This document shows, in pieces, positions 1 to 10,401 of a DNA stretch of 64,000 nucleotides; positions within the stretch are counted from its first letter, which is position 1, and every line of letters begins with the position of its first letter. Below the pieces are notes generated by a model. The model was not told the DNA's origin and did no database searches. It was given only the letters and a program-made list of their open reading frames with translations. A program made the position numbers and the translations under genes. Source of the stretch: Mantis religiosa. Taxonomy: Eukaryota > Arthropoda > Insecta > Mantodea > Mantidae. The stretch spans positions 104,057,619 to 104,121,618 of the forward strand of contig CM060947.1 in NCBI GenBank assembly GCA_030765055.1. The letters are read 5' to 3'.

Positions 1-933
1 ATCTGCATTCTCTTCTCCACACAATAGACATTTATCTAGCTCCCTCTCTTGACCTATACCTTTCAAGTTTCTCACTCCTGTTCTCGCCCAAGCAAAACCT
101 CCTCGCCCTAACTTATTACATATATCTATATAACCTTCCCTCCCCCAGGTTGTTTTTATTTCTCTATATAATCTTAATGAGCTTTTGTCACTTGTATTGG
201 CAAAAATGTCTTGTCTGTCAATATCTTCTAATCTTAGCTTAATTTCTTTCCAGAAGCCTCTATACCCATACTCTGCATTTATCCAAGAATGACCCATACC
301 TATCTGCTTCAACAAGTCATACATTTTATGTGCCCAAGACCCACCCCAGTTACTTCTCTTTTGAATATGAAAACATTCTTTAATTATATTGCCATCTTCC
401 AAGTTAGTGATTCTGTATAAATATTTCATTACCCTTGACAAGATTTTAATTTTAGTAGAATGCCTGCCTAGTTCTAATTGTGCTGCCCCATTAGGTGATG
501 CTATTGGTAATCCCAATATGTATTTACAAAAGGATCTGTGCACTCTATCAGTCTCTCTCCAAGCCTCATCTATTCCCCAAACCTCTGATCCATGTAACAT
601 TCTATTTTCTACCACTGCCGTGTAAATCCTCTCCAACCATTTGACATTTATATCTGGCAGTTTACTGTAGCATGATCTTATCACTCTCATGGCCATTTTA
701 CCTTTTGTCACAGACATCTTTTTTTCTTCTTTCCAGCTGCCATCTGAACTCAACCTTGTACCCAAATAATCAAATCTCCTTACTACCTCTATTTCTCTTC
801 TATTAACGTCCCATTTCTCATCCTTACGCAGCCTGTATCCTTTTTTGAAGAGCATAATTTTTGCTACACAGTTATAGATGAGAAGATCCACAGCTTGTTT
901 CATCCTATCAAGATTGACCTGTATTAATTTCAT
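1..933 (-). pseudogene. LINE ORF2 with endonuclease start fused to RT end
   Basis: The ATG at 933 overlaps the ORF1 stop and opens with MKLIQVNLDRMKQAVDLL, the usual start of an APE-type endonuclease domain. Within about 20 codons (near 868-880) the reading passes directly into late RT sequence (KIMLFKKGYRLRKDEKWDV, then a YLGTRL motif, a GSEVWG motif, and a terminal CLLCGEEN zinc motif at the window edge). Hundreds of codons of endonuclease and the catalytic RT palm are therefore absent. The minus frame is largely open, suggesting a fairly young deletion. The clade is uncertain. Confidence 0.65.
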
Positions 934-2453
934 GCCTGATTGGTGTAAACCTTCCATTTCTCCATTTTTAGCCTTTCTACAAGCTTCTTGTACTCAGACT
1001 TTGTCTTATGCTTTGTTGATTGACATAGGTAACATATTGTTGGATTCTTACAATCTTTGAATTTATGCTCCTTGCTACCACAATTATGGTACAGTTATAC
1101 TATGTTTTCAAAGGAACAATCCCTCGCCATATGGCGTACCTTATGACATTTATTACAGCATCTTAAATTACTTACTTTCCTGACTATCCAGCAGTCCCAT
1201 CCCTCACCAATTTTCTTTTTCCCCCTCGATTTATCAATCTGTTTGCAGCTTCCATGTTGATAGTTAAAAATGTATATTTCACACCTTGTACGTTTGCCCT
1301 TTCTGCCACTATCATATTCAATTCTTGTGTCACTACTTCCTTTATTTCATCTTCCTGGATGGTCTCATCAATGTAGCATAACTGTTTTCTTTTTTGCCTG
1401 TACTTCAACCTCTGCAATATTTTCTAGTTCAGCAGTTAACAGCTGCTTAACAGCTTTCCTCTCATTGATATAGTTTCCTTTTATTTTCAGTTGGATGTTA
1501 CCATCCTTGCTAAATATTGTTGTGACATCATTTCTCCTCCCGAAGTATTTCAGAATCTTCCTGGTGACTCCCGCATCTTGCGATTTTGTGGTTACACATG
1601 CACTTTTTGTTCCTTCATTCTTCCTAATTATATTCAAAACCTGCTCCAGATTAATCATCAAATGGGTTTGATCTGCTAGTGTTCGGTCTCCATCTCCAGT
1701 AGCAATGATATAAATAAATCGTTTACACTGTTTGTTCTCCACATCTTCACCCATAATCTCATTTTCTTTACACTACATAACATCTTACCTCCATGTAGTT
1801 TACCTTCTTCTATTGCCTTTAAAATCTGCGGGTTTGTGTACAAAAGCTTATTCGTAAGCCTCCCTTCTTTATCAAAATCTGTGGGTTTGTGTACAAAAGC
1901 TAATTCATAAGCCTCCCTTCTTTATCATCTATCCCTTTAATGATGATAATTAAATCTTCATCTTCCTCCTTTAGCACCTCCCATTTTTTCAACCGGCTCT
2001 TCGTATACACATCTTCCAGCTAAACTTCTTCTGTGAATGTATATAATTCTTGCTCACTTAGATCCTTGTTTAATTCCTTATTTATCTCCACAATTCTACA
2101 TTACCTGTCCAGGGTCTGCTTGTCAATTGTCTGAACACTTGCATCAGATGTTTCTTTAATTGCAAGTATTTTTGCATTCTCTGCAAGCTCTCCCAGTATG
2201 TCAGGCATAAAATTCGTTGTCCCATGTAGACATTTCATATAATCATCAAGAATTTTAATGGCGTCCTTTATTTTCTTTTTAGTATTGGGAATATCTTTGA
2301 AGACCTTGCTCAGCTTTGCTACTTTCTTTGCCATTTCCTCTACTGATCCTGGTGCATATGATATTTTCGCTCCACATTTTGCAGAAACAAATCTTGTTCT
2401 GCTATACTCCTCAGTTTTTCAGGAGTGTCCAATCTTTTCCGTTTAGTTTCCAT
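930..2453 (-). pseudogene. LINE ORF1 (gag-like RNA-binding protein), broken
   Basis: The start chosen is the ATG at 2453 (protein begins METKRKRLDTPEK). A frameshift follows within about 30 codons. A Lys-rich, probably coiled-coil segment is open at 2101-2334, and a gag-like core at 1368-1754 shifts frame into 1184-1417. Beyond 1184 the frame continues through a stop-free stretch with a complete zinc knuckle, C-x2-C-x4-H-x4-C (CNKCHKVRHMARDC). Two further decayed knuckles follow in which a Cys is replaced by Tyr and the last ligand is lost. In the family this protein coats the element RNA. At least two frameshifts make this copy non-functional. Confidence 0.7.
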
Positions 2454-2460
2454 ACTCACA

Positions 2461-2663
2461 TGCTCCTTACCAGGCTCAATCGTGCTGGTGTCACTAATTT
2501 AACTGGTAAAATGTTTGTAATGTAATAATAAAAAGAGAATCAAATCAATCTGAACTTAAGGATTTCAAAATAAAATGTTTAGATATGTTGGGTTTTTTTT
2601 TCAGAATAAATAGTGATACTTATATACTCACCATCACTTTTTAAATGTTAGCACTAATAAAAA
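2461..2663. other. Short AT-rich spacer between LINE and Gypsy LTR
   Basis: No gene or repeat is recognised. It lies where the outer end of the Gypsy 3' LTR should be and has no visible similarity to the matching part of the other LTR, so the LTR end was deleted or replaced here. Confidence 0.5.
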
Positions 2664-3011
2664 GTTCTTCCAGTAGCAGAATACATCACATAAACAATTA
2701 AAATCTACCAAGGTCGCTGACCACAAACAAAAGCGCTCACTTTCATCACACACCAGCTTCAATTACAACTCTCTGTTTACGACTGACTTGATGAACTAGA
2801 AATGACTTCTTTTTATACACGGCCATCCAGGATTCTAGACTGTTATGTAACAAACAAGAAATCGAATGTTCTATCACTAGATGAAACAGGAATGTTCCAG
2901 ACGTCTCAAATTATCTGTGCCGGCAAGCCTTTTATATCCCCACTATCTTTTCTGCCTTGGACTATCTGTTTATGCATGTCGCCGACTATCGTAAATAATG
3001 GGTCCGCGACA
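2664..3011 (-). repeat. Gypsy copy 1, 3' LTR (truncated)
   Basis: It aligns with 7740-8111 over the run from 'ttcttccagtagcagaata' to 'gggtccgcgaca', with scattered substitutions and a deletion of about 17 bp near 2950. In element orientation it begins TGTCGCGGACCC. Its far end is missing beyond 2664. Confidence 0.85.
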
Positions 3012-3149
3012 CTGCTCCCTCCTCAAGGCTGGTCGTCCCGAACAGCACCATCGTAGTGGGCCAGACGATCCAGGTGTACCACCATCTTCACTCGGGGCAC
3101 CTTCTGGGTGCGGTAGACCACGTCGTTAATTCTATTCACCACCCGGTAC

Positions 3150-4390
3150 GGTCGTTGTCACGGCTATTGAAGTTTCGTGCAGCGTCCCTTGGTCCGAGTA
3201 GGGCGATACAACCACACCAAGTTACCTTGTTGGAACCCTTGGCTGTTGGCTTGCCTGTCGTATCAGGTCTTCATGCGGTCGCTCGCCTTTTGTATATTCT
3301 GGCGAGCCATCTCATGCATGTCTTGCAGATGGTCCACCAGGTTCTCCAAATACTCGGTTGCTGGCTGTTTTGCGTCCGGGGGGCTTCCAAAAGCCAGGTC
3401 ACAAGGGAGGCGTAACTCTCGGCCGAACATTAAGCTGGCTGGCGTCATCCCAGTGGTGTCGTGTGTTGATGAGTGGTAGGTCAGCAAGAACAGTGGCACC
3501 TTGACGTCCCAGTCTTGCTGATGACTGGCCACGACCTTCCTCAGGTGTTCTAAGGTCCTGATGTATCTTTTGACCATGCCATCCGACTGGGGATGTGGAG
3601 GTGTTGTACGAATCTTGTTAACCCCAAGTCTTTCTAGTACCTCCTGCATTAGGTTGGACTCAAAATTGGTACCCTGGGCGCTGTGGAGCTCTAACGGCAC
3701 CCCAAATCGGCAGAACACTTGCTCCACAGGGCAGTCTGTGATTGTCTTTGCCACCTGCTTCTGGATGGCATACACCTCCGGCCACTTAGTGAAGTAGTCC
3801 ACGACCACCATAAGGTACTTATGGTCTTGGTCGGACACTGGGAATGGTCCAGCTATGTCGACGGCGAACCGTTCAAATGGCGCTCCGACGTTGTACTGCT
3901 GCATGCGACCCCGGCTCCTAGTCCGGCGGCCGCGACTCGCCGCCCACAAGTGACATTGCCGGCACCACCTCTCAGCATCTGCTCGGAGCCTCAGTCAGTA
4001 GTAGCGCTGTCGGAGTTTCTCGATTGCTCGGTTTGCTCCCAGGTGTCCTCCTGAAGTACCGGCGTGCACTTCTAAGACTTCCGGGACCTTACTTCGGAGA
4101 AGTGCCAACTGTTCTATCTGCATCTTCCCATCAGGCGATTCCCATACCCGGAACAGCACATCCTCTCTTGTCTTCAGTGAGTCCCATTGGGCCCAGTAGG
4201 ACTTGTATGTGGCTCCTTAGTGCGATGTCCTCTCAGGTTGGTCTTGTCCCTGCCTCCACTCCTCTCAAGAGTAGCCCCAAGTCTGCGTCCGCAGGCTGCT
4301 CCCTCCTCAGGCCTGCGCTATCCCAGTCGTCCGCAGGCACTGCCGTGACCACTCTTGACAGCTGCGGCACGCTCCGTCTCTTCCACCCTT
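3150..4390 (-). pseudogene. Gypsy copy 1 integrase region
   Basis: The open part at 3263-3949 holds the DDE core. The first Asp is visible in AVDIAGP. The second motif reads HSAQG, where families have Asp at the third position, and the third reads MVKRYIRTLE with Lys where the catalytic Glu is expected. The downstream GMTPASLMFGRELRLP motif is well preserved. The product would insert the cDNA into chromosomes, but two of three metal-binding residues look lost. The N-terminal zinc-binding part lies in broken frame towards 4390. Confidence 0.8.
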
Positions 4391-5740
4391 GTTCACTGGC
4401 CGCACCCTTCTGGACAGGGTCTTCGAGACATGGCGTCTGCGTTGCCGTGGCTTTTCCCTTTCCGATGTTTAGAGGTGACGTCGTACTCCTGCAGCCTCTG
4501 CACCGAACGTGCTGTCTGTCCTTCCAGGTTCCTAAAGCTCAATAGCCAAGTTAGGGCGGAGTGGTCAGTCCTCAGGTGGAATTGCTGACCGTACAGGTAC
4601 TTGTGGACGTGCTCCAAGGTCTTCACTACCAGTAACTCTCGCCGGGTGACCCAGTAGTTCTCTGCCTTGGATAGCGTCTTGCTGTAGTAGGCTATCACCC
4701 TCTAGTGACCGTCCTGGAATTGCGATAGGACGCCTCCAATGCAGTGGTCGCTGACGTCGGTGTCCACGATGAAGTCACCACCTGGTTGTGGGAATCCCAG
4801 ATTAGGAGCACTGCAGTGTCTTCCTCAGCTGCTGGAAAGCGCATTCGGCGTCCTCCGTCCACACATAAAGTCGGTGTTCCTCTGTCAGGTGGGTGAGGGG
4901 TTTGGCGATGTTGGAGAACCCCTTTATGAAACGGCGGTAATAACTGCACAGCCCTAGGAAGCTGCGTAACTCTCGCTTATCTTTTGGGCGAGGCCAATTT
5001 CTCACAGCCTGTGTCTTCTCCGGGTCTGTGGCCACTCCGGTTGGTGAGACTATGTAGCCCATGTAGTTGACTTCGTTGCGGAAGAGCTGGCACTTCTTTG
5101 CGTTTAGCTTCAGGTTAGTCGTCCTGCAGTCTCTGTGGCTCCTTGCTCAGGTTTTCAGATGGTCCTCGAATGTCTTGCCGACGATGATAATGTCCAGGTA
5201 TAGTAGGCAGGCGTCATAAGTTAACCCTCTCATCATTGACTCCATGAGGCGTTGGAAGGTAGCTGGTGCGTTCCAGAGGCCAAATGGCAAAACCGTGAAC
5301 TGCCAAAGCCATTGGCCTGTCGAGAACGCGGTTTTCTACTTGTCTCTCGGGTCCAGAGCTACCTGCCAGTAACCCGACTTCAGGCCCAGGGTCGAGAAAC
5401 ACTGTGCACCAGCTAGGGTGTCCAGGGTGTCGTCAATCCGGGGTAACGGGAAACAGCGTTCCAACTTCCTGTAGTCCACGCAGAAGCGTAGCTCGCCGTT
5501 CTTCTTTGTCACCAGAACTACAGGGGAACAACAAGGGTTGTCAGACTCTTCAATCACTCCCCTGGATTTCATGTCACCTAGCATATCCCGTACCCCCGTT
5601 TGTTTTGCCAGCGGAACGCGTCTATGTGGTTGTCGAATAGGCCGGGCGTCTCCTGTGTCGATGCGTTGAAGCACTCGGTCCGTGCAGCCGTAGTCACTGT
5701 TACCTTGGTTGAAGACGCGCTGGTATCGTCTGGGCAGTTG
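4391..5740 (-). pseudogene. Gypsy copy 1 reverse transcriptase and RNase H
   Basis: Frames at 5336-5674, 4802-5062 and 4393-4698 contain RT fingers and palm (VTKKNGELRFCVDYRKL, FSTLGLKSGYWQVAL), the thumb (RELRSFLGLCSYYRRFIKGFS) and RNase H (VIAYYSKTLSKAENYW, HLRTDHSALTWLL). The polymerase signature reads YLDIIIV near 5185-5200: one Asp codon of the YLDD motif has been deleted. Several frame changes and a stop near 5335 separate the parts. Confidence 0.82.
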
Positions 5741-6499
5741 TCGAACTTTCTCCAGCTATTCTGCGGTCAGGTGGTCAGCCGCACTTTCCAATAAGCCTTC
5801 CAGCCGGGGCCCCAGGTGTTGCGTCGGCACCGGCTCCTGTGTCTTGTTGGTTGCTGCTACGTTGGTCACGGGCTCGCACGTTCCCAACTCCGTACCGGAC
5901 TGGATGTCGTTATCGGTGTCTGTCAGATTGAGCAGCTTCACTGGCAACTCCTCTCGGCAAGGCAACAATGCCCTGGCTACACTTAGTCCGTGTACAGGCG
6001 TCATGTACATGTTCTTCGTCCGCTGGCCTTCCAGTCGCGTCGTCACCACCACCTTGCTTTTCGCGGGGACCACCACGTCTTTCTTCAAGATGACCCTGCA
6101 GATTCCAAGGCGCTCTTGGGGTTGCCGGAGTAGCACCTCTACTCCATTGAGCCGCAGGACCTTCCTGTCGACGTCGACCGTCGCCTCGTGGCTCCTGAGG
6201 GCATCCAATCCCAGTATCACCTCCTCAGCCACCTTCGCGACGAACACCCACAGATGCACGGCACTGCGTCCCAAGGTCAACTCCAGTAGGGCCTCCTCCG
6301 CAGGCAATGTGTCACCTGATGTAGTGATAAGCTGGTATGGTCGGCTTGGTTTTCTCGACGGCAAACCCCTGGCTATGTCAGGTCTGATGACGGTCACGGC
6401 TGCTCCGGTGTCTACGAGCACGCGGCACGACTTCCCTCTCATCCAACCGTCCGCGATAAGGCTGTCATCCATCCGTCGGCTGATGGCGCGCAGTGTCAC
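5741..6499 (-). pseudogene. Gypsy copy 1 aspartic protease region
   Basis: This 247-codon open frame carries VLVDTGAAVTVIRP (active-site DTG), followed by the usual flap and a VILGLDALRSHEATVD motif. It would process the gag-pol polyprotein. The frame is open across the whole domain and is the best preserved part of the element. The long plus-strand ORF over the same stretch is its antisense shadow. Confidence 0.8.
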
Positions 6500-7631
6500 T
6501 CGAGGGGATGATGGTGATGGCGCCTACGTACCCCTCTCCACGACGGCTCTTACTCGTGTCTCCGGCTGCTCTACCTCGTGTGGGCAGTCTCTCCAGGTGT
6601 CTCTGCTGGCCACACCCCCAACACAGGCCACTAGGTCTACGCCGGCGTCCCTCGACTGGTCTTCGGTCTCCACTATAGCGGATACTCCTTGTTCTGGAAG
6701 TCGGGGTAGCCGTCACCTTGGCCGTCTCCATCCTCAATGCTACCGTTAGCGCCTCGTGGATAGTTTTGTAATCGCCGAGCATTAGGCGCTGACGAATCTC
6801 CGTGTCTCGTACCCCGTCGACAAAGGTGTAGGCAGCTTCTCGGGATACGAACTCCGTTAGGAGGTCGAATAAGGCTTTGCCAGCCAGCTGCTCAATTGCC
6901 AAGACGAAACCCTGCAGCGTATCACCTGGCTGCTGCGACTTTGACTTCAATTGGCTTCGATAGGCTGCGGCTAAGCGGTGGTCTCCAAAGCGGTTTTCCA
7001 GGGCTTCCCAGATGTCCTTGGGCGCCGCCGCTGTCTGTACCGCATTCAGGACTTCTGCGGCGCGTCCCTGGAGGATGGCTATTAGCTGTGCGGCCTCTTC
7101 CTCTGGTGGCCACTTTGTCGAACTGGCGGCGAAAGACTTCGAAAATTGTCGGGCCGTTGTATTTAGGAGGTTTGACGCGCGCAGATGTTGGGTCGCGTCC
7201 CGGCGGGTCGACCGTTAAATTCTCAGCCTCCTGCCGACGACGTCCTCCATCATGGCGTTCAGGGACTTTGTGTTGCTGTCGGCCTTTCCCTCCAGCTCGT
7301 TAACGCGGCTCGCCAAGTCTTAGACGCGCTCGTCCAACTCCGTGACGTCCTCCTTTGCGCCGGCCAACTGCTCCTCATATTTGGCGGTGATGGCTTCATT
7401 CGTAGCCTTCATTTCGGTTGCCAGGCTATCGTTCGCCGCTTTCATTTCCGTGGTCAGTTCGGCCATCTTCGCGGTCAGATTGCTATTTTCCGCCTCCGTC
7501 TTCGTTGTCAGTTTGGTCATCTTCGCGGTCATCATCGCGACCGAGATGTTGTTTGCAGCTTCCGTCTTCGTTGTCAATTCGGCCTTCATTTCTTCCATTT
7601 TCTGTTAAATCTTTTCCAATGCCGCATCCAT
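6465..7631 (-). pseudogene. Gypsy copy 1 gag
   Basis: Start at the ATG ending at 7631 (MDAALEKI, then an early stop). The N-terminal part is a Lys/Ala/Thr-rich heptad-like segment repeating 'LTTKTEAANN'-type units, probably coiled coil. The capsid-like part (WEALENRFGDHRLA, LRQRLMLGD-like) is open at 6465-6950. The CCHC knuckle starts CWGCGQQRHLE but loses its frame before the last Cys. Stops and at least two frameshifts are present. Confidence 0.75.
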
Positions 7632-7641
7632 TGTCAATGTT

Positions 7642-7657
7642 CCACTTCCTGACACCA
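7642..7657 (-). other. Gypsy copy 1 primer-binding site
   Basis: In element orientation it reads TGGTGTCAGGAAGTGG, two bases after the LTR end. It is close to the complement of an animal tRNA-Leu 3' end (ending ...CTGACACCA). Confidence 0.65.
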
Positions 7658-7659
7658 AT

Positions 7660-8111
7660 TGTGACTTTGTGGGTTTGTAGAATTAATAGTCCAATTTGCA
7701 GAAATTCTAAGTGTTCTTTATTTTCGTAGAATTACTCTCTGTTCAATTCTTCCAGTAGCAGAATACGTCACATACACAATTAAAATCTTCCAAGGTTGTT
7801 GATCACAAATAAAAGCGCTCACTTTCATCACACCACAGCTTCAATGTCAACTCTCTGTTTATGAATGACTCGATAAACTAGAAATGGTTTCTTTTTATAC
7901 ACGACCATGCAGGATTCTAGACTGCTCTGTAACAAACAAGCAATCGAATGTTCTATCACTAGACGAAACAGGAATGTTCCAGACGTTTAAAGTTATCTGT
8001 GCCAGCAAGCCTTTTATCTTCGCACTATCTTTATCTGCAGGTTCTTTATCTCTGCCTTGGACTATTTGTTTATGCACATCGCCCCCTATCGTAAATAATG
8101 GGTCCGTGACA
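7660..8111 (-). repeat. Gypsy copy 1, 5' LTR
   Basis: 452 bp with TGTCAC...GTCACA ends in element orientation, directly before the primer-binding site. It matches the 3' LTR at 2664-3011 across most of its length. Confidence 0.85.
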
Positions 8112-8299
8112 ATACACACAATTTCATAGGCTGGTTTTCCATGCCAAATCAGTGCTAATTAACCAGTATAACTTTGGTATACACTCCATTTCATTGTTCA
8201 GTATTGTCTGTTACTGACACACTCCATGCCCATTAAAGTGGAATTATTGACAGGAGATTGCATAAGCTAACATATACAGGATTGTGCTGGGGCTTTCAC

Positions 8300-8470
8300 G
8301 GCCGGCGTCATCAACTACATTATATACATCTTCAGTCTTGGACTCAGGATCTCTCAAGTTTGTAACCCTGACTATGTCGGATGCAGTTTTTGGTGAAACA
8401 TCGGATGTTAAACTAACTGGACCATGGCCTACAAGCCCGGAAGATGTATATAATGTAGTTGATACACAAG
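8300..8470. repeat. Penelope-like fold-back remnant with hammerhead-like motif
   Basis: The arms 'atcaactacattatatacatcttc' (near 8308) and its inverse (near 8440) flank a ~110-bp loop. The loop reads CTGACTA, a GU-rich stem and GAAAC (about 8375-8425), resembling the hammerhead layout seen better at 29964 and 25728 and matching the repeat at 25245-25440. The core is degraded. Confidence 0.45.
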
Positions 8471-8569
8471 ATTACTATTTCTTAACTCACAATTCACATA
8501 ATACCACAAGTCTGTACTTCACTGACACAAGTGTTGGCTTATTGTGTAGTGTACCCTACCTCAGCTAAT

Positions 8570-9205
8570 ATAGGTGTTCTGTTTATTCTGTTGCTATTAA
8601 TTGCACGTATTCTAATTTTAAACATTAAGCCTGCAACAGGCACTTACTGGTTTCAATCCTTGTGTATTTCATCGTTCTTTTGGTCTACTATATAAACTTA
8701 CATTACTGTTTATCTTACATCCAAAAACATGTGTCACTGTTGAAACATTTGTAGATTAGGTGTGTTTCTCATACCAGTAAGATGCATTGTTCTTTAGTCT
8801 GTATGTAGTTTCTCAGTCACTGTAATATTATGAAATCCCATTGTGGTACTTTAGGGTCTGGACTAATTTACTCTATTCATGTTCAATTAGAACACATTTA
8901 TTTTATGTGTTGTGCCCCAGTGTGTCATGATCCAGTCTGTTCCTCATGCTTCTTGGATGTCATATCTATAGACATGAAGTGCATAGAACTCAAGTAGGTT
9001 TTATTTCACACTAGAAGAAACTGACAGAATGTTGTAAATTATTTATTTTCATAATAACTAGGCAAACATGGGTGCTTGAATTATTTATTATTCTATTCCT
9101 TATCTTATCAAATGCATATTCCAATGAAATGGTCTTTATGAGGTGATAAATAATATTCTTAATATGTTTTTATTTTATTAATTTATTGGACCTTAAAGGA
9201 ATACT
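8570..9205. other. Intergenic, nothing recognised
   Basis: AT-rich sequence with no coding, repeat or structural signal that I can support. Confidence 0.5.
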
Positions 9206-9209
9206 GTAA

Positions 9210-9395
9210 CCTAGCTCTGGTGTGGGATTAGCATGTTTACCTGACATTTAAGAGGTCCTGAATTTGAATCTTGGTTAGGATGAGTATCTAGATAAAGCTT
9301 TTTTTTCTAGGTTTTTCCCTTATCATGATAGATGAATGTCACGTAACTCTATGGACCCTGGCTTATTTGAGCATCATTTCAAACATTTCATTCCT
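9210..9395 (+). repeat. SINE family C (tRNA-derived), old copy
   Basis: The stretch from 'gctctggtgtgggattagcatg' to 'gagcatcatttca' matches, in reverse orientation, the repeats at 19395-19560 and 42325-42490. It includes a decayed Pol III B box and the 'aaggataagggaaaa'-type body. Confidence 0.5.
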
Positions 9396-9414
9396 CGGTA
9401 ATTAATTGTTCTTT

Positions 9415-9507
9415 CACACTGGCCGTGTGTAGGCTAAATTGTGGAAACGTAGAGTCAGACTGAAAAATTCAATGCCATAGCCGGGATTTGAACCACGGAT
9501 CTTCTAC
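9415..9507 (-). repeat. SINE family A, inverted partial copy
   Basis: It is the near-perfect inverse of 9595-9695, so this and the next feature form an inverted pair with arms of about 95 bp. Confidence 0.7.
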
Positions 9508-9695
9508 GAGTCAGTTGAAGAATTTAATGTCATATCGACACGTTGGCCATAGTAGCTCAATGGTAGAGCGGCTCGATGGAAACCAGAAGATCCGTGGTTC
9601 AAATCCCGGCTATGGCATTGAATTTTTCAGTCTGACTCTATGTTTCCACAATTTAGCCTACACACGGCCAGTGTGAAAGAACAATTAATTTCCAT
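9508..9695 (+). repeat. SINE family A copy with tRNA-like head
   Basis: Positions 9546-9616 fold as a 71-nt tRNA-like unit: a 7-bp perfect acceptor stem (GCCATAG/CTATGGC), a canonical A box TAGCTCAATGGTAGAGC and a B box GGTTCAAATCC. The T stem has two mismatches and the anticodon stem is imperfect, so it reads as a SINE head or pseudo-tRNA. Related copies sit at 9745, 22553, 55999 and 59955. Confidence 0.7.
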
Positions 9696-9744
9696 TAATT
9701 GACCTAATAGTGGTTAACTAAAAAGCCCGGGCCTTAAAGTGCTT

Positions 9745-9965
9745 ACATGTTGTAAATCGCCATTAAGGTAGTTGTTTCATGTGTTTATGAGAATTCCTAA
9801 GTGGTTTACCGGGAAAATACGAGTCAGTTGGAGAATTTAATGTCAGATCGGCACGCTGGCCATAGTAGCTCAATATTAGAGTGGCTGGATGGAAACCAGA
9901 AGATCCGTGGTTCAAATCCCGGCTATGGCATTGAATTTTTCAGTTTGACTCTACGTTTCCACATT
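9745..9965 (+). repeat. SINE family A copy, second in tandem
   Basis: Same tRNA-like head; here the anticodon stem CTGG/CCAG is intact with loop ATGGAAA, but the D arm has lost bases (AATATTAGAG). The upstream body (cctaagtggtttaccggg) matches the copy at 60080. Confidence 0.65.
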
Positions 9966-10212
9966 TCATTCCTCGTTTGATATGATTTACTTTGGAGGAA
10001 GTTAAATAAAAAGAAGGGACCAGGTACTGCTCTCTTCTGGTCAGTATGCAGTTCTTTTGTTCCTTTTTGTTTCTGGCAGTAATAATTTCAGTATATAAAT
10101 AAAATATGCAGTAGTTTAGGCAGATTATGGTTTTAATCAGAAATTTTATGCTTCTGCATTTTGTAAAAAACTGATGCTACTGACAGTAAAGCGATCCAGA
10201 TATTATAAATAA

Positions 10213-10343
10213 ACTACAACACTTGGTAACCAACTTCACATATCTGGTTTAAAATTGTCGAAATCCTCACACCAGAGGATTTCGACAACTTTAAACCAGA
10301 TAAGTGAAGTTGGTCACCAAGTGTTGTAGTTTATTTATACCTC
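10213..10343. repeat. Fold-back element (long palindrome)
   Basis: About 62-bp arms from 'aaataaactacaacacttgg' to 'cgaaatcctc' are mirrored after a 6-base centre. Possible flanking duplication 'tctgcattt' near 10156 and 10345. It has the size and style of the Penelope-derived fold-backs elsewhere but no clear hammerhead core. Confidence 0.6.
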
Positions 10344-10401
10344 TGCATTTGTTTTCACTTTAAGGACCAAAAAACTAATATCTTTATTATGTCTTTCACA
10401 G

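Larger units (their letters stand above)
1..2460 (-). mobile_element. Non-LTR retrotransposon (LINE), internally deleted, runs off left edge
   Basis: On the minus strand the order is an ORF1 start near 2453, coiled-coil and CCHC-type gag segments, then a short ORF2 piece continuing off the window edge. ORF1 and ORF2 meet in an ATGA overlap near 930-933, a normal LINE arrangement. Most of the endonuclease and the reverse-transcriptase palm are missing, so the copy is dead. The clade is not certain: there is no RNase H, and the C-terminal Cys motif of ORF2 begins near the window edge. Confidence 0.8.
2664..8111 (-). mobile_element. Gypsy LTR retrotransposon copy 1 (minus strand)
   Basis: Two similar LTRs (2664-3011 and 7660-8111) flank gag, protease, RT, RNase H and integrase in Gypsy order on the minus strand. 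A primer-binding site follows the 5' LTR and a purine tract (RC of 3012-3024) precedes the 3' LTR. Coding regions match the element at 47886-51843 closely enough to be the same family. The 3' LTR lacks its outer ~100 bp, so no target duplication can be checked. LTR divergence, frameshifts and catalytic-residue losses show an old copy. Confidence 0.92.

Noticed and set aside
3056..4545. Several 100-170-codon plus-strand ORFs
   Set aside because: GC-rich antisense shadows of Gypsy integrase and RNase H.
5709..6749. 346-codon ORF on the plus strand
   Set aside because: It is antisense to the Gypsy protease and gag, which have clear motifs on the minus strand.
9546..9616. Functional tRNA gene
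   Set aside because: T stem has two mismatches and the unit is part of a dispersed repeat family.
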